Source: Dyella_B sp035277725 (GTDB taxonomy: Bacteria; Pseudomonadota; Gammaproteobacteria; Xanthomonadales; Rhodanobacteraceae). From it: a stretch of 32,778 bases of DNA. The position numbers and the translations under genes are program-made. Below the pieces are notes generated by a model. That model saw only the letters and a program-made list of their open reading frames with translations, was not told where the DNA came from and did not search any database. Where the stretch lies: contig NZ_DATEJY010000176.1 in assembly GCF_035277725.1 (NCBI RefSeq), positions 1-32,778 of the forward strand, given 5' to 3'. Position 1 is the stretch's first letter; every line of letters begins with the position of its first letter. Of this stretch, positions 25,607-32,778 are shown one piece after another.

Positions 25607-25660
25607 CGAATAGTTACCCCGGACTGCGTATCCGTGGTTGGCCTGACGAATCGTTGCGCA

Positions 25661-25704
25661 TAGGTTGGGTTACGCCTCAACAAAGTCAGAGGTAATCCAG
25701 CCTA
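25661..25704. repeat. Imperfect inverted repeat after the GT-FkbM gene
   Basis: TAGGTTGGGTTACGCCTC (25661-25678) and GAGGTAATCCAGCCTA (25689-25704) are inverted, imperfect copies around a 10-base loop. The GGTTGGGTTACGCC motif recurs widely in proteobacterial intergenic DNA in my recollection. It may act as a terminator for the upstream gene, although no T-tract is present. Confidence 0.45.
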
Positions 25705-25710
25705 CGTAAT

Positions 25711-26265
25711 GACGCTGGTGGGATAGGTGTGTGCCATCGCGCAAGGGTGCCGCCTGCGCGGCGGGCGTTTCGACTGCCTGTCGGCAGCCGAGTCACTTTT
25801 CTTTGCTGGCCCAAAGAAAAGTAACCCAAAGAAATGGCCTCAAGAGCTCATGGCGCTATGTGGGTTACAAGCCGAACCTTCGAGGCCAAGCCAATGATTT
25901 ACATCCTCAGGTTCTACGTCGCCGCTATACCGCAACGCGTCGGAGCGCTGAGGCAAGTACAAAAAGCGCGGTGCCGCATCCAACTTTGCACGTCACCAGA
26001 GCTGCTTTTGCTCTCTCTATGTGCCGCAGCGCAACGGCGCGTTGCGGTATAGCGGCGACGTAGAACCCGAGGCGACAATCCATCTCTCTGGCGATAAACG
26101 TTCGAGCTTGTAACTTTCTCGGCCAAGAGCCTTTTAGGCCATTTCTTTGGGTTACTTTTCTTTGGGCCAGCAAAGAAAAGTGACTCGGGCCGCGTCAGCG
26201 GACCGAAACGCCCGCCGCGCAGGCGGCAACCTTGCGCGATAGCACATACCTATCGCACCAGCGTC
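25711..26265. repeat. 555-bp imperfect palindrome (repetitive intergenic element)
   Basis: The outer ends GACGCTGGTG and its complement start and end the element. Both arms carry the same ordered blocks in opposite orientation: a CATCGCGCAAGG-type block, GCCGCCTGCGCGGCGGGCG, GAGTCACTTTTCTTTGCTGG with the following AAGAAAAGTAACCC, and TTCTACGTCGCCGCTATACC nearer the middle. The arms diverge between these blocks. No transposase and no clear target-site duplication are visible. I recall the TTTGGGTTACTTTTCTTTGG type of sequence as frequent in Xanthomonadales genomes, so this is probably a multi-copy non-autonomous element. Confidence 0.75.
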
Positions 26266-26273
26266 ACACCCCG

Positions 26274-26534
26274 CTACTCCCCCAACCGAAGCCTCGCAAT
26301 TTCCGCATAAGCCGCATCCAACTCACTCCGCAACGCCTGATTGCTCTCCAGCAGCTGCTGGATTTCCTGACATTGCGCAATCACCGAACGAAGCACATCG
26401 CTTTTCACCGTCACATGGCGTGCGCGGTAGGCGCGCATGCGCTCGGCGGCGGACTTCGCCTTGCCGCTTGGCGGCCGCCCACGGCGCGGGCGCAACAGCA
26501 TGGCGATCGTCCCTGGGTCTTTGGGATCGACCAT
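26274..26534 (-). CDS. Small basic coiled-coil protein, function unknown
   Basis: This 86-residue protein has an AT-hook-like RRGRPPSGKAKSAAERMRAYRARH segment in the first half (quoted here only in part as a motif: RGRPP, then AERMRAYRARH) and a Leu/Glu-rich C-terminal half predicted to form a coiled coil (LLESNQALRSELDAAYAEI). AAGGAG seven bases before the ATG at 26534 fixes the start; a longer frame beginning at 26657 lacks this. A DNA- or RNA-binding role is plausible but unproven. A 12-bp palindrome at 26571-26582 lies in its upstream region, which could allow self-regulation. I do not recognise a named family. Confidence 0.65.
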   Translation of the reverse strand: MVDPKDPGTIAMLLRPRRGRPPSGKAKSAAERMRAYRARHVTVKSDVLRSVIAQCQEIQQLLESNQALRSELDAAYAEIARLRLGE

Positions 26535-26570
26535 GGCGTAACTCCTTGAAATTGGGCGGCCCGAATTTAT

Positions 26571-26582
26571 CGTAACGTTACG
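26571..26582. promoter_or_regulatory. Palindrome CGTAACGTTACG, operator candidate
   Basis: This perfect 12-bp palindrome lies 37 bases upstream of the small basic protein gene. On the minus strand it is followed by ATAAAT, a possible -10 region, and preceded by TTGCTTTTTACG. The position suggests repressor control of that gene. Confidence 0.4.
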
Positions 26583-26636
26583 TAAAAAGCAAGAAAAAAA
26601 TCGCCAAAGCGGCGACGAAATCAAATGCCTCGTAGA

Positions 26637-26662
26637 TTGGGGTGAGCGCAAGCGCACCCCAA
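26637..26662. repeat. REP-like hairpin with TTGGGGTG/CACCCCAA arms
   Basis: Perfect 8-base arms flank AGCGCAAGCG, which itself can form a 3-bp inner stem. The adjacent ACCCCAACATCG also occurs in the hairpin at 30090-30128, so the two belong to one repeat family. Confidence 0.5.
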
Positions 26663-26925
26663 CATCGCCATGCGCGTATCAACCGCGACGTTGGACACCC
26701 CCTTTATCACTCCTCGTCATACCCACAGTCAGAACGCTCATCTGTAAAAGCGTATCTTTCTGCGACGCAGCAAAGTATCTATATAGCCAGCTTTCCGCCG
26801 ATGCGATTGACGCATCAGGGGACGTAAAGCACCCACTTACTTCATCCAGAGCAACGTGCACGGACCTCCCCAACCTGCGCGTATCGCAACGGCTTGCTCT
26901 GCGAGCGACACCGAGAGCCTCTACC

Positions 26926-29900
26926 TTGAAAAATCCATTTGCTTCTTCGCGACGGACACTGACTTACGCCATTGCCGCAAGCCTGACGCTGGCAAGCACG
27001 GCGTCATTGGCACAATCGACCACCGGCAGTATTTTTGGGCAGGTTGCCGCGGCGAGCGGAACCAGCGTGCAGATCAAGAGCAATACCGGCATTGCGCGCA
27101 CGGTAACCGTCGACGATCGCGGACGCTACGTCGCCACGGAATTGCCGCTTGGCGTGTATACGGTATCGCTGCTGCGCAACGGCGCCGTGGTCGACACGCG
27201 CGACAACATCAACCTGCACGTGGGCGCGGGCACGGAGGTGTCGTTCAACGAAGCCGCTGCCAAGAACCTTGGCGCGGTAAACGTAACGGCCAACGCGGCA
27301 CCGCCCATCGACGTCACCAGCGTGGACTCGCGCACGGTGATCACCTCCAAGCAACTCGCGCAACTGCCGCTGCTGCGCTCCGCCGAAGCGATCGCGCAAC
27401 TCGCGCCGGGTGTGGTCAACAACAGCGGCGGCTATACCGGTCCGACTGGGCAATCACTGGTGAGTTTCGGCGGTTCGGCGGCCAGCGAGAACGCGTATTA
27501 CATCAACGGCTTCAACGTCACCGAAACGCAGCGCGGCATGGGTGGCCTCACCCTGCCCTACGGCGCGATCGAGCAGGAAGAAATCTACACCGGTGGCTAC
27601 AGCGCGCAGTACGGTCGCTCGGACGGCGGCGTGATCAACATGGTGGGCAAGCGTGGCAGCAACGAGTGGCACGCCGGCGCGCAGGTGCTGTGGGAGCCGG
27701 ACTTTGCGCGCGCCAATGGCACCAACACCTATTACACCAATGGTCTGCCTAACTCGCCCATTGCGGGCAATCTCTACGACCCGAGCAGCAAGAACCATCA
27801 ATGGACGCGCACTTACGATGCCTACGTCGGTGGACCGCTGATCAAGGACAAGCTGTTCCTGTTCCTGGCTGGCGAAACGTCCACCCAGGACGGCACCACC
27901 GTCAACAGTGTGTCGAACGCGCAGCCGTACGTGCGATACAACAACACGCTTCCGAAGTGGTACGGCAAGCTGGATTGGAACATTACCGATAGCAATATCC
28001 TGGAACTTACCGGCGCATCGAACCGCGAGCAAACCCAGGGCACGATCTACAGCTACAACTACAACACGCTGCAACCGGGCCACGTCATCGCCGATGCGGA
28101 TCGCATCAAAACCGGCGGCGACCTGTACACCGCCAAGTTCACCAGCTACATCACCGACAACCTCACCTTGAGTGCGCTGTACGGCAAGATGCGGCTGGAT
28201 AACTATGACGTGCCGGGTGGCTATGACGGCAGCCTGACGTATCTCACTGGAATCCAGTACCAGAACCCGGCCTTGAACGGCGGCATACCGGTCAGCAACA
28301 ACCAGGTCGTCAAATCGCTGTACAACCCGAATCGCCATAATCAGGGCAACAACCTGCGCATCGACCTGACCTATCAACTCGGGCAGCACACGATTTCGGC
28401 AGGTATCGACAACCAGAACGCTAGCGCGATCGATCAGGGCAGCCAGGCATCGGGTCCGGGTTACTACTGGCAATACGCCTATACGACCACGCCCACGGCG
28501 GCATTGATTCCTTCGCTCGGCGTCGGCGCGCCGGCCAACTATCCTGACGGCGCTTCGGGCTACTACGCCATCAAGAACGTCAACAGCTCCATCGCCAGCG
28601 TGCGTTCGGCGCAGCGCGCGCAATACGTCGAAGACAAGTGGCAGGTAACGGACCGCTGGCTGCTGTCGCTGGGTCTGCGCAATGATCAGTTCACCAACTA
28701 CAACGCCGATTCGCAGCCCTTTATCCGCCAGACCAGGCCGCAATGGGCGCCGCGGCTTGGCTTCAGCTGGGACGTATTCGGCGATGCCAGCCTGAAGGTA
28801 TACGGCAATGTCGGCCGCTACTACCTGGGCATGCCGCTCAACCCTGCCTTGAATGCCGCTGGCGCCTATGTGTCCACGCAGCAGTACTACACGTATGGCG
28901 GCATTGCGGCGGATGGCACGCCCACCGGTGTCACGGCGTTTTCCAATGCGGTGTCGTCCAACAACACCTATGGAATCTTGCCCGATCCCAGGACGGTGAC
29001 GGCATCGAACCTGAAATCGGAATACCAGGATGAATTCATCCTCGGCTTTACCAAAGCCATCGACAACCAGTGGGTCTACGGCGCCAAGTTCACGCGCCGC
29101 ATCCTGCGCAACGTCATCGACGACTACTGCGATGTGCAAACGATCGAAAACAAGGCTGCTGCATTAGGCTATACGGTCAATGCCACCAACAGCTGCTACC
29201 TGATCAATCCGGGGCGCGAAAACATCTTCACCGTGATCGATGCAAACGGCAGCTACCGCAGCGTGCCGCTGACGAATGCAGAAATGGGCTTCCCGCAGAT
29301 GAAGCGCAAGTACTACGCGCTGGAAACCTTCCTTGAGCATCCTTTCGACGGCAAGTGGTACGGCAAGGTCGACTACGTGTTCTCGCGCAGCTACGGCGAT
29401 ACGGAAGGACAACTGCGTTCGGATATCCAGCAGACGGCATCATCGACCAGCATCGATTGGGATTTCCCCGCATTGATGTCCTCCAGCAATGGCGCGCAAA
29501 GCAACGATCACACGCATCAGTTCAAGCTTTTCGGCTATTACTCGATTACGCCACAATGGCTGGTATCGGGCACGGTGCAACTGGCTTCCGGCAACCCGCG
29601 CAACTGCCTTGGCTACTACGGTCCCGACCAGACCGATCCGGATGGCTACGGCAGCTTCTACCACTGGTGCGGCGGCCAGCCCTCCCCGCCCGGCACGCAT
29701 CGGTTGCCGTGGTTCAAGCAGGTGGACGTGGGTGTGACGTATCTGCCGCCGGTTCCGGCTGGCAGGCTGGCACTGTCGTTGAACGTGTTCAACCTGTTCA
29801 ACTCGCAAGCGATCTTGAATGCGTACCCGTATTACCAGATTTCGCCGGGAACGCCTGATCCACTGTATGGATCGGCAGTGACGCGGCAGCAGCCGCGGTA

Positions 29901-29931
29901 TGTGCGGTTGACGGCAACGTACGATTATTGA
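26926..29931 (+). CDS. TonB-dependent outer-membrane receptor, Oar-like
   Basis: This 1001-residue beta-barrel receptor is predicted to import a ligand using TonB energy. A Sec signal peptide ends near SLAQ (residue 30). Residues 33-110 form a carboxypeptidase-regulatory-like domain (GSIFGQV, DDRGRYVATELPLGVYTV), as in Oar-type receptors. The plug follows from about 125, with VITSKQLAQLPLLRSAEAI, LAPGVV, YYINGFNVTE and GRSDGGVINMV. The rest is a large barrel ending YVRLTATYDY with a terminal aromatic residue. The start is a TTG at 26926, with GAGAG upstream; no ATG gives a complete signal peptide. The ligand is unknown, but the neighbouring GH20 enzyme makes an amino-sugar glycan likely. Confidence 0.92.
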   Translation: MKNPFASSRRTLTYAIAASLTLASTASLAQSTTGSIFGQVAAASGTSVQIKSNTGIARTVTVDDRGRYVATELPLGVYTVSLLRNGAVVDTRDNINLHVGAGTEVSFNEAAAKNLGAVNVTANAAPPIDVTSVDSRTVITSKQLAQLPLLRSAEAIAQLAPGVVNNSGGYTGPTGQSLVSFGGSAASENAYYINGFNVTETQRGMGGLTLPYGAIEQEEIYTGGYSAQYGRSDGGVINMVGKRGSNEWHAGAQVLWEPDFARANGTNTYYTNGLPNSPIAGNLYDPSSKNHQWTRTYDAYVGGPLIKDKLFLFLAGETSTQDGTTVNSVSNAQPYVRYNNTLPKWYGKLDWNITDSNILELTGASNREQTQGTIYSYNYNTLQPGHVIADADRIKTGGDLYTAKFTSYITDNLTLSALYGKMRLDNYDVPGGYDGSLTYLTGIQYQNPALNGGIPVSNNQVVKSLYNPNRHNQGNNLRIDLTYQLGQHTISAGIDNQNASAIDQGSQASGPGYYWQYAYTTTPTAALIPSLGVGAPANYPDGASGYYAIKNVNSSIASVRSAQRAQYVEDKWQVTDRWLLSLGLRNDQFTNYNADSQPFIRQTRPQWAPRLGFSWDVFGDASLKVYGNVGRYYLGMPLNPALNAAGAYVSTQQYYTYGGIAADGTPTGVTAFSNAVSSNNTYGILPDPRTVTASNLKSEYQDEFILGFTKAIDNQWVYGAKFTRRILRNVIDDYCDVQTIENKAAALGYTVNATNSCYLINPGRENIFTVIDANGSYRSVPLTNAEMGFPQMKRKYYALETFLEHPFDGKWYGKVDYVFSRSYGDTEGQLRSDIQQTASSTSIDWDFPALMSSSNGAQSNDHTHQFKLFGYYSITPQWLVSGTVQLASGNPRNCLGYYGPDQTDPDGYGSFYHWCGGQPSPPGTHRLPWFKQVDVGVTYLPPVPAGRLALSLNVFNLFNSQAILNAYPYYQISPGTPDPLYGSAVTRQQPRYVRLTATYDY

Positions 29932-30089
29932 ATGGCGGGCTGGGTGATCTCCAAGCCAACTTCAGGCGGTAGAGCAGTCGCGAGCGCGGAACTGCCCGGA
30001 CAACATCCAATCATCTATGCCTTGTTGATGGGCCTCTGAATTTCAACCCCTATCAGTGCACCCACAACGACTGCCAATACAACAGCAGG

Positions 30090-30128
30090 ACCCCAACATC
30101 GCGTGCATATGTCTCGCAATGTTGGGGT
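30090..30128. terminator. Hairpin between convergent receptor and hexosaminidase genes
   Basis: ACCCCAACATCGCG (30090-30103) and CGCAATGTTGGGGT (30115-30128) form a 14-base stem with one mismatch and an 11-base loop. It lies between two converging stop codons and probably ends transcription from both sides. It belongs to the same repeat type as the hairpin at 26637. Confidence 0.6.
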
Positions 30129-30161
30129 TCGCGTGCCACTCACACCAACCTACATGAATGC

Positions 30162-32411
30162 TTATTGCACCAATATTTCATCCGAAAACAGCCAGAGATC
30201 CTTGGCCCCATCCGGGAACGATGCAGGCAAGGTCTTGCGTTGATCAGCTTCGATCCGAATATAGCGCGCCGTCACAGGTTGTTGCGGTTGGAATCGGAAT
30301 CGCTGCGCACCATCAAGCAATGACGGATCGAAAGCGGGAGCATGCGTGTACAACGTGGTCCAATGCTGCCCATCTGATGAAGCGAGAAACGTCACGCTCT
30401 CAGGCAACAACACACGTGACTCAAGTGATTGCAGGAAGCCGACATCGATGGCATGTATGGCGGTGTCCTTGCGCAAATCGATGGTGGCGTCGAGGTTGCT
30501 GTCATGCCAGGCAACCCAGCGGCCGTCGTGGAGCTCCGAGGTGGCTAGCACGCCATCTACCAGGCTGCTGGCTGGTGCATAGGAACTGTCGGGTGCTTGC
30601 GCAAGCGTGACGGCACGCCCGGATGCCAGGTTATGCGCCAAGCTGAAGCTGGTGGCGTTGTCGTAACGCAGATCGTTGCGGTAAGGCACGACTTTGAGCG
30701 TACCGGCCTGCTGAATAGCCACCTCGTCATCGAAGGATGGCGATTGCGGCGCGGGATCTGAGCCGTCTACCGTGTAGCGATTTTGCAGATTGTCGAAACC
30801 GCGCTTTGCATGCAACTGCCAATCACCATGCTGTGCATCGTAGTCGACGGTGTAGACCGCAACGGGCTCGCTCTCTGGGCCGTAAGCGACTTTTTGTGCA
30901 TCCAGCCAGCGGTATTGCGCTTGCAGGCGCTGCTCGAAGTCACCGTAGGCAGCGTCGTCATGCTTGTCCGTCCAGAGGTTTTCCGCGAGTGCGAGCATGC
31001 GCGGATAGATCTTGGATTCGGCATTGAAAGGATTGGCGTGCTCGCTCCATAGCGGCGCTTCACCGCCCAGGATCTGCGCACGGTGCTCGACGAAAAGTTG
31101 GTCGTCTTCTGGCGTGCTTGGCGAGGCGGTCTTGGTGATGTCGGTGCGGTAGACATCCTTGACCGTGAGCTTGTCCAGCGGTGAATCCAGGTAGAACGGA
31201 CCGGACATGATGACGCGATTGCCGTTGAGCAGCGCCTTGTGCATCACGCTATTGCCCAGCCACATGCGCCAGACTTCCACGATGGCGTTCTTGTCCGCAC
31301 CGCCCTCCAGGATTTCGTCCCAGCCGATCATGGTCTTGCTCTTGCTTTCCAGGTAGCTCTGGAAATGCTTGACGAAGTAGCTCTGCAGCCCGTCTTCGTC
31401 TTTCAGGCCTTGCTCGTGCATCAATGCCTGGCAAGCCGCACAGTCTTTCCAGCGATCCTTGGGCGCTTCGTCGCCGCCGATGTGTACGTAGGGCGAGGGG
31501 AACAGCGCGATCACCTCATCCAGCACGTGCTGCAGGAAGACGAAGGTTTGCGGATTGCCGACGCAATAGATGTCTTTGAACACACCCCACGTATGCGCCA
31601 CCGCCAACGGCTGCTTGGTGCAGGAATATTCCGGATAGGCGGCCAGCGCAGCAGTGCTGTGTCCCGGCATTTCGATTTCCGGAATCACCGTGATGTTGCG
31701 CTCGCGCGCATAATTGATGACATTGCGGATGTCGTTTTGCGTGTAGAAGCCGCCATAGCGGCTGCCGTCCTCTTCCGTGCGCCACGCACCCACGTCGGTC
31801 AGCTTGGGATAGCGGTGGATCTGGATGCGCCAACCTTGGTCTTCCGTGAGATGCCAATGGAAGGCGTTGATCTTGTAGTAGCTCAGCAGGTCGAGCTGTT
31901 TCTTGATGAAAGACACCGGGTAGAAATGACGCCCCACATCAAGCATGAAGCCGCGGTACGCGAACGCCGGCGCGTCCTTGATGCTGACGGCGGGGATATC
32001 GACCGACGAAGCATGCTCCAGCGGCAGCAATTGGCGCAGCGTCTGCACGCCCCAGAACAAACCTCTGTCGCTGGATGCCTGGATCACCACGCCGCGCGGC
32101 GTCACCATCAAGCGATAAGCCTCATCCCCTTTCACGGTGGGATCGAACGCCAGCACGATGCCGTGCGCGTGCGAACTGCGCGACAGCTCGATGCCGGTCT
32201 GTTCGTGAATCGATTCGCGTAGAAAGCCGACAATTTGCTGCACGCGCGCGGATGTCGGCGCGTCGATGCCGGTATGCGCATCGAGGTGATAACTCCCCTC
32301 GCCTGCTTCCATCTGCTGCGGCTTGGGAATGATGTTGATGTCCGCAGCCGCTGAGGTACTCGCGATGATGATGGATAGGCCAATGCACCAGGCCAGGAGA
32401 GGTTTGAACAT
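30162..32411 (-). CDS. Secreted beta-N-acetylhexosaminidase, GH20
   Basis: This 749-residue exported glycosidase is predicted to remove terminal GlcNAc or GalNAc from chitooligosaccharides or glycoconjugates. A signal peptide ends near SAAA (residue 23). A GH20b-type domain covers about 25-150. The catalytic barrel starts with RGFMLDVGRHF and has FHWHLTEDQGWR and the catalytic Asp314-Glu315 pair in HIGGDEAP. After the barrel come a chitobiase C-terminal-type segment and a discoidin (F5/8 type C)-like domain from about 600 to the end (WVAWHDSNLDATIDLRK, ARYIRIEA), likely for carbohydrate binding. GGGAG seven bases upstream supports the ATG. It lies downstream of a second TonB receptor on the same strand, which suggests joint uptake and hydrolysis. 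Confidence 0.94.
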   Translation of the reverse strand: MFKPLLAWCIGLSIIIASTSAAADINIIPKPQQMEAGEGSYHLDAHTGIDAPTSARVQQIVGFLRESIHEQTGIELSRSSHAHGIVLAFDPTVKGDEAYRLMVTPRGVVIQASSDRGLFWGVQTLRQLLPLEHASSVDIPAVSIKDAPAFAYRGFMLDVGRHFYPVSFIKKQLDLLSYYKINAFHWHLTEDQGWRIQIHRYPKLTDVGAWRTEEDGSRYGGFYTQNDIRNVINYARERNITVIPEIEMPGHSTAALAAYPEYSCTKQPLAVAHTWGVFKDIYCVGNPQTFVFLQHVLDEVIALFPSPYVHIGGDEAPKDRWKDCAACQALMHEQGLKDEDGLQSYFVKHFQSYLESKSKTMIGWDEILEGGADKNAIVEVWRMWLGNSVMHKALLNGNRVIMSGPFYLDSPLDKLTVKDVYRTDITKTASPSTPEDDQLFVEHRAQILGGEAPLWSEHANPFNAESKIYPRMLALAENLWTDKHDDAAYGDFEQRLQAQYRWLDAQKVAYGPESEPVAVYTVDYDAQHGDWQLHAKRGFDNLQNRYTVDGSDPAPQSPSFDDEVAIQQAGTLKVVPYRNDLRYDNATSFSLAHNLASGRAVTLAQAPDSSYAPASSLVDGVLATSELHDGRWVAWHDSNLDATIDLRKDTAIHAIDVGFLQSLESRVLLPESVTFLASSDGQHWTTLYTHAPAFDPSLLDGAQRFRFQPQQPVTARYIRIEADQRKTLPASFPDGAKDLWLFSDEILVQ

Positions 32412-32476
32412 CAGTGGACTCCCTAACAGTCATGCGGCGTCATGACATCCGCGATGAGGAAAACTCCAGGGATGTC

Positions 32477-32552
32477 GTCATTCCCGCGAACGCGGGAATC
32501 CATTTCAAGGATGCATCAGAGCAAGATGGATTCCCGCGTTCGCGGGAATGAC
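32477..32552. repeat. Pair of inverted REP elements
   Basis: A 26-bp unit at 32477-32502 (core ATTCCCGCG-AA-CGCGGGAAT) recurs as an exact inverted copy at 32527-32552, each unit being itself palindromic. This is the arrangement of bacterial BIME/REP pairs. The core also occurs in the hairpin at 17980. It sits between the receptor and GH20 genes and may limit read-through or stabilise mRNA. Confidence 0.85.
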
Positions 32553-32585
32553 GGCCCTGGGGCAAAGCAATGTCGACCACACATC

Positions 32586-32621
32586 AAAAACCAGCGAGCC
32601 CGGCTTTGGGCCGGGCTCGCT
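32586..32621 (-). terminator. Rho-independent terminator of the right-edge receptor gene
   Basis: AGCGAGCCCGGC (32593-32604) and GCCGGGCTCGCT (32610-32621) form a perfect 12-bp stem with loop TTTGG. On the minus strand the stem is followed by GG and five T residues. It lies 8 bases beyond the receptor stop codon. Confidence 0.9.
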
Positions 32622-32629
32622 TTGTTGCG

Positions 32630-32778
32630 TCAATCGAGCTTGTAGTCAAACGTGAGGAACACCTCGCGACCGTTGTATTCACTACCGGTCTGACCGGTGG
32701 TGACGTACTCGAAGCCACCCGCGTAGTACGGGATGGAAGAGACGCGGTCGAAGATGTTGTTCACGGTGAGCTTCAGCT
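32630..32778 (-). CDS. C-terminus of a TonB-dependent receptor (partial)
   Basis: The minus-strand frame from the right edge to TGA at 32630-32632 encodes the last 48 residues of an outer-membrane beta-barrel. It has the typical TonB-dependent receptor ending: LKLTVNNIFDRVSSIPYY, then a short turn, EYNGREVFLTFDYKLD and stop. NNIFD and GRE are family hallmarks of the final strands. The rest of the gene is outside the window. It lies upstream of the GH20 gene on the same strand, although a strong terminator and REP pair separate them, so GH20 may also have its own promoter. Confidence 0.9.
   Translation of the reverse strand, partial: LKLTVNNIFDRVSSIPYYAGGFEYVTTGQTGSEYNGREVFLTFDYKLD

Larger units (their letters stand above)
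25607..26273. other. 667-bp intergenic stretch dominated by inverted repeats
   Basis: No real gene is supported. The short open frames on both strands mirror one another because the DNA is palindromic. The stretch holds the inverted repeat at 25661-25704 and the long palindrome at 25711-26265. Confidence 0.7.
26535..26925. promoter_or_regulatory. 391-bp divergent region before the TonB-dependent receptor
   Basis: No gene is supported. It contains the upstream site of the small minus-strand gene, a REP-like hairpin at 26637-26662, and AT-rich sequence around 26760-26790 (GTATCTATATAGCC) that may hold the promoter of the receptor gene. I cannot assign boxes with confidence. Confidence 0.4.

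Noticed and set aside
25731..26173. Several short frames on both strands within the palindrome.
   Set aside because: They are near copies of one another because the DNA is palindromic, and lack ribosome-binding sites; they are repeat artefacts.
27454..29139. 561-codon minus-strand frame inside the TonB receptor gene.
   Set aside because: It is antisense to a complete receptor and its composition is Val/Arg/Asp-rich without family motifs.

Overview
The window is a high-GC gammaproteobacterial chromosome segment. It most resembles the Xanthomonadales (Rhodanobacteraceae such as Dyella, Luteibacter or Frateuria). The reasons are an Oar-like TonB-dependent receptor beside a GH20 hexosaminidase, REP repeats with an ATTCCCGCG core, and a long intergenic palindrome with a sequence type I associate with this order. 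The genus is an inference from gene content; no rRNA or other phylogenetic marker is present.

From about 0.7 to 25.6 kb the window holds an exopolysaccharide (EPS) cluster of the Wzx/Wzy type. The plus-strand part begins with a WecA/MraY-family initiating phosphoglycosyltransferase. It continues with a GT2 glycosyltransferase, an EpsG-like polymerase, two paralogous PP-loop synthetases, a secreted beta-helix protein, a second GT2, a GT4, a GalE epimerase, a second GT4, a third PP-loop synthetase and two more beta-helix proteins. A minus-strand operon (wzb, wzc, flippase) and a divergent plus-strand wza supply export and its tyrosine-phosphorylation control. A fused glycosyltransferase/FkbM methyltransferase follows wza behind a strong terminator.

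The unusual feature is repetition. Four protein families occur in two or three copies within 17 kb: PP-loop synthetase x3, beta-helix x3, GT2 x2 and GT4 x2. The PP-loop proteins look like the synthetase half of asparagine synthetase, but have no glutaminase domain and carry their own conserved 90-residue N-terminal region. The second PP-loop gene overlaps a beta-helix gene by four bases (ATGA), and the third is 45 bp upstream of one. I infer a paired system that modifies the polymer or its precursors (for example carboxyl amidation or amino-acid addition) and then acts on the polymer outside the cytoplasm. The chemistry is not determined by the sequence.

The long leaders of galE and wza share an element with three conserved blocks at the same spacing, so the scattered transcription units may be co-regulated. 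Weaker candidate copies lie upstream of the first cluster gene and of the third PP-loop gene.

The right part (25.6-32.8 kb) is a different neighbourhood. It has a 555-bp imperfect palindrome, a small basic coiled-coil protein with a palindromic promoter site, an Oar-like TonB-dependent receptor (plus strand), a secreted GH20 beta-N-acetylhexosaminidase (minus strand), REP elements, and the 3' end of a second TonB-dependent receptor running off the right edge. This looks like a glycan uptake and hydrolysis locus.
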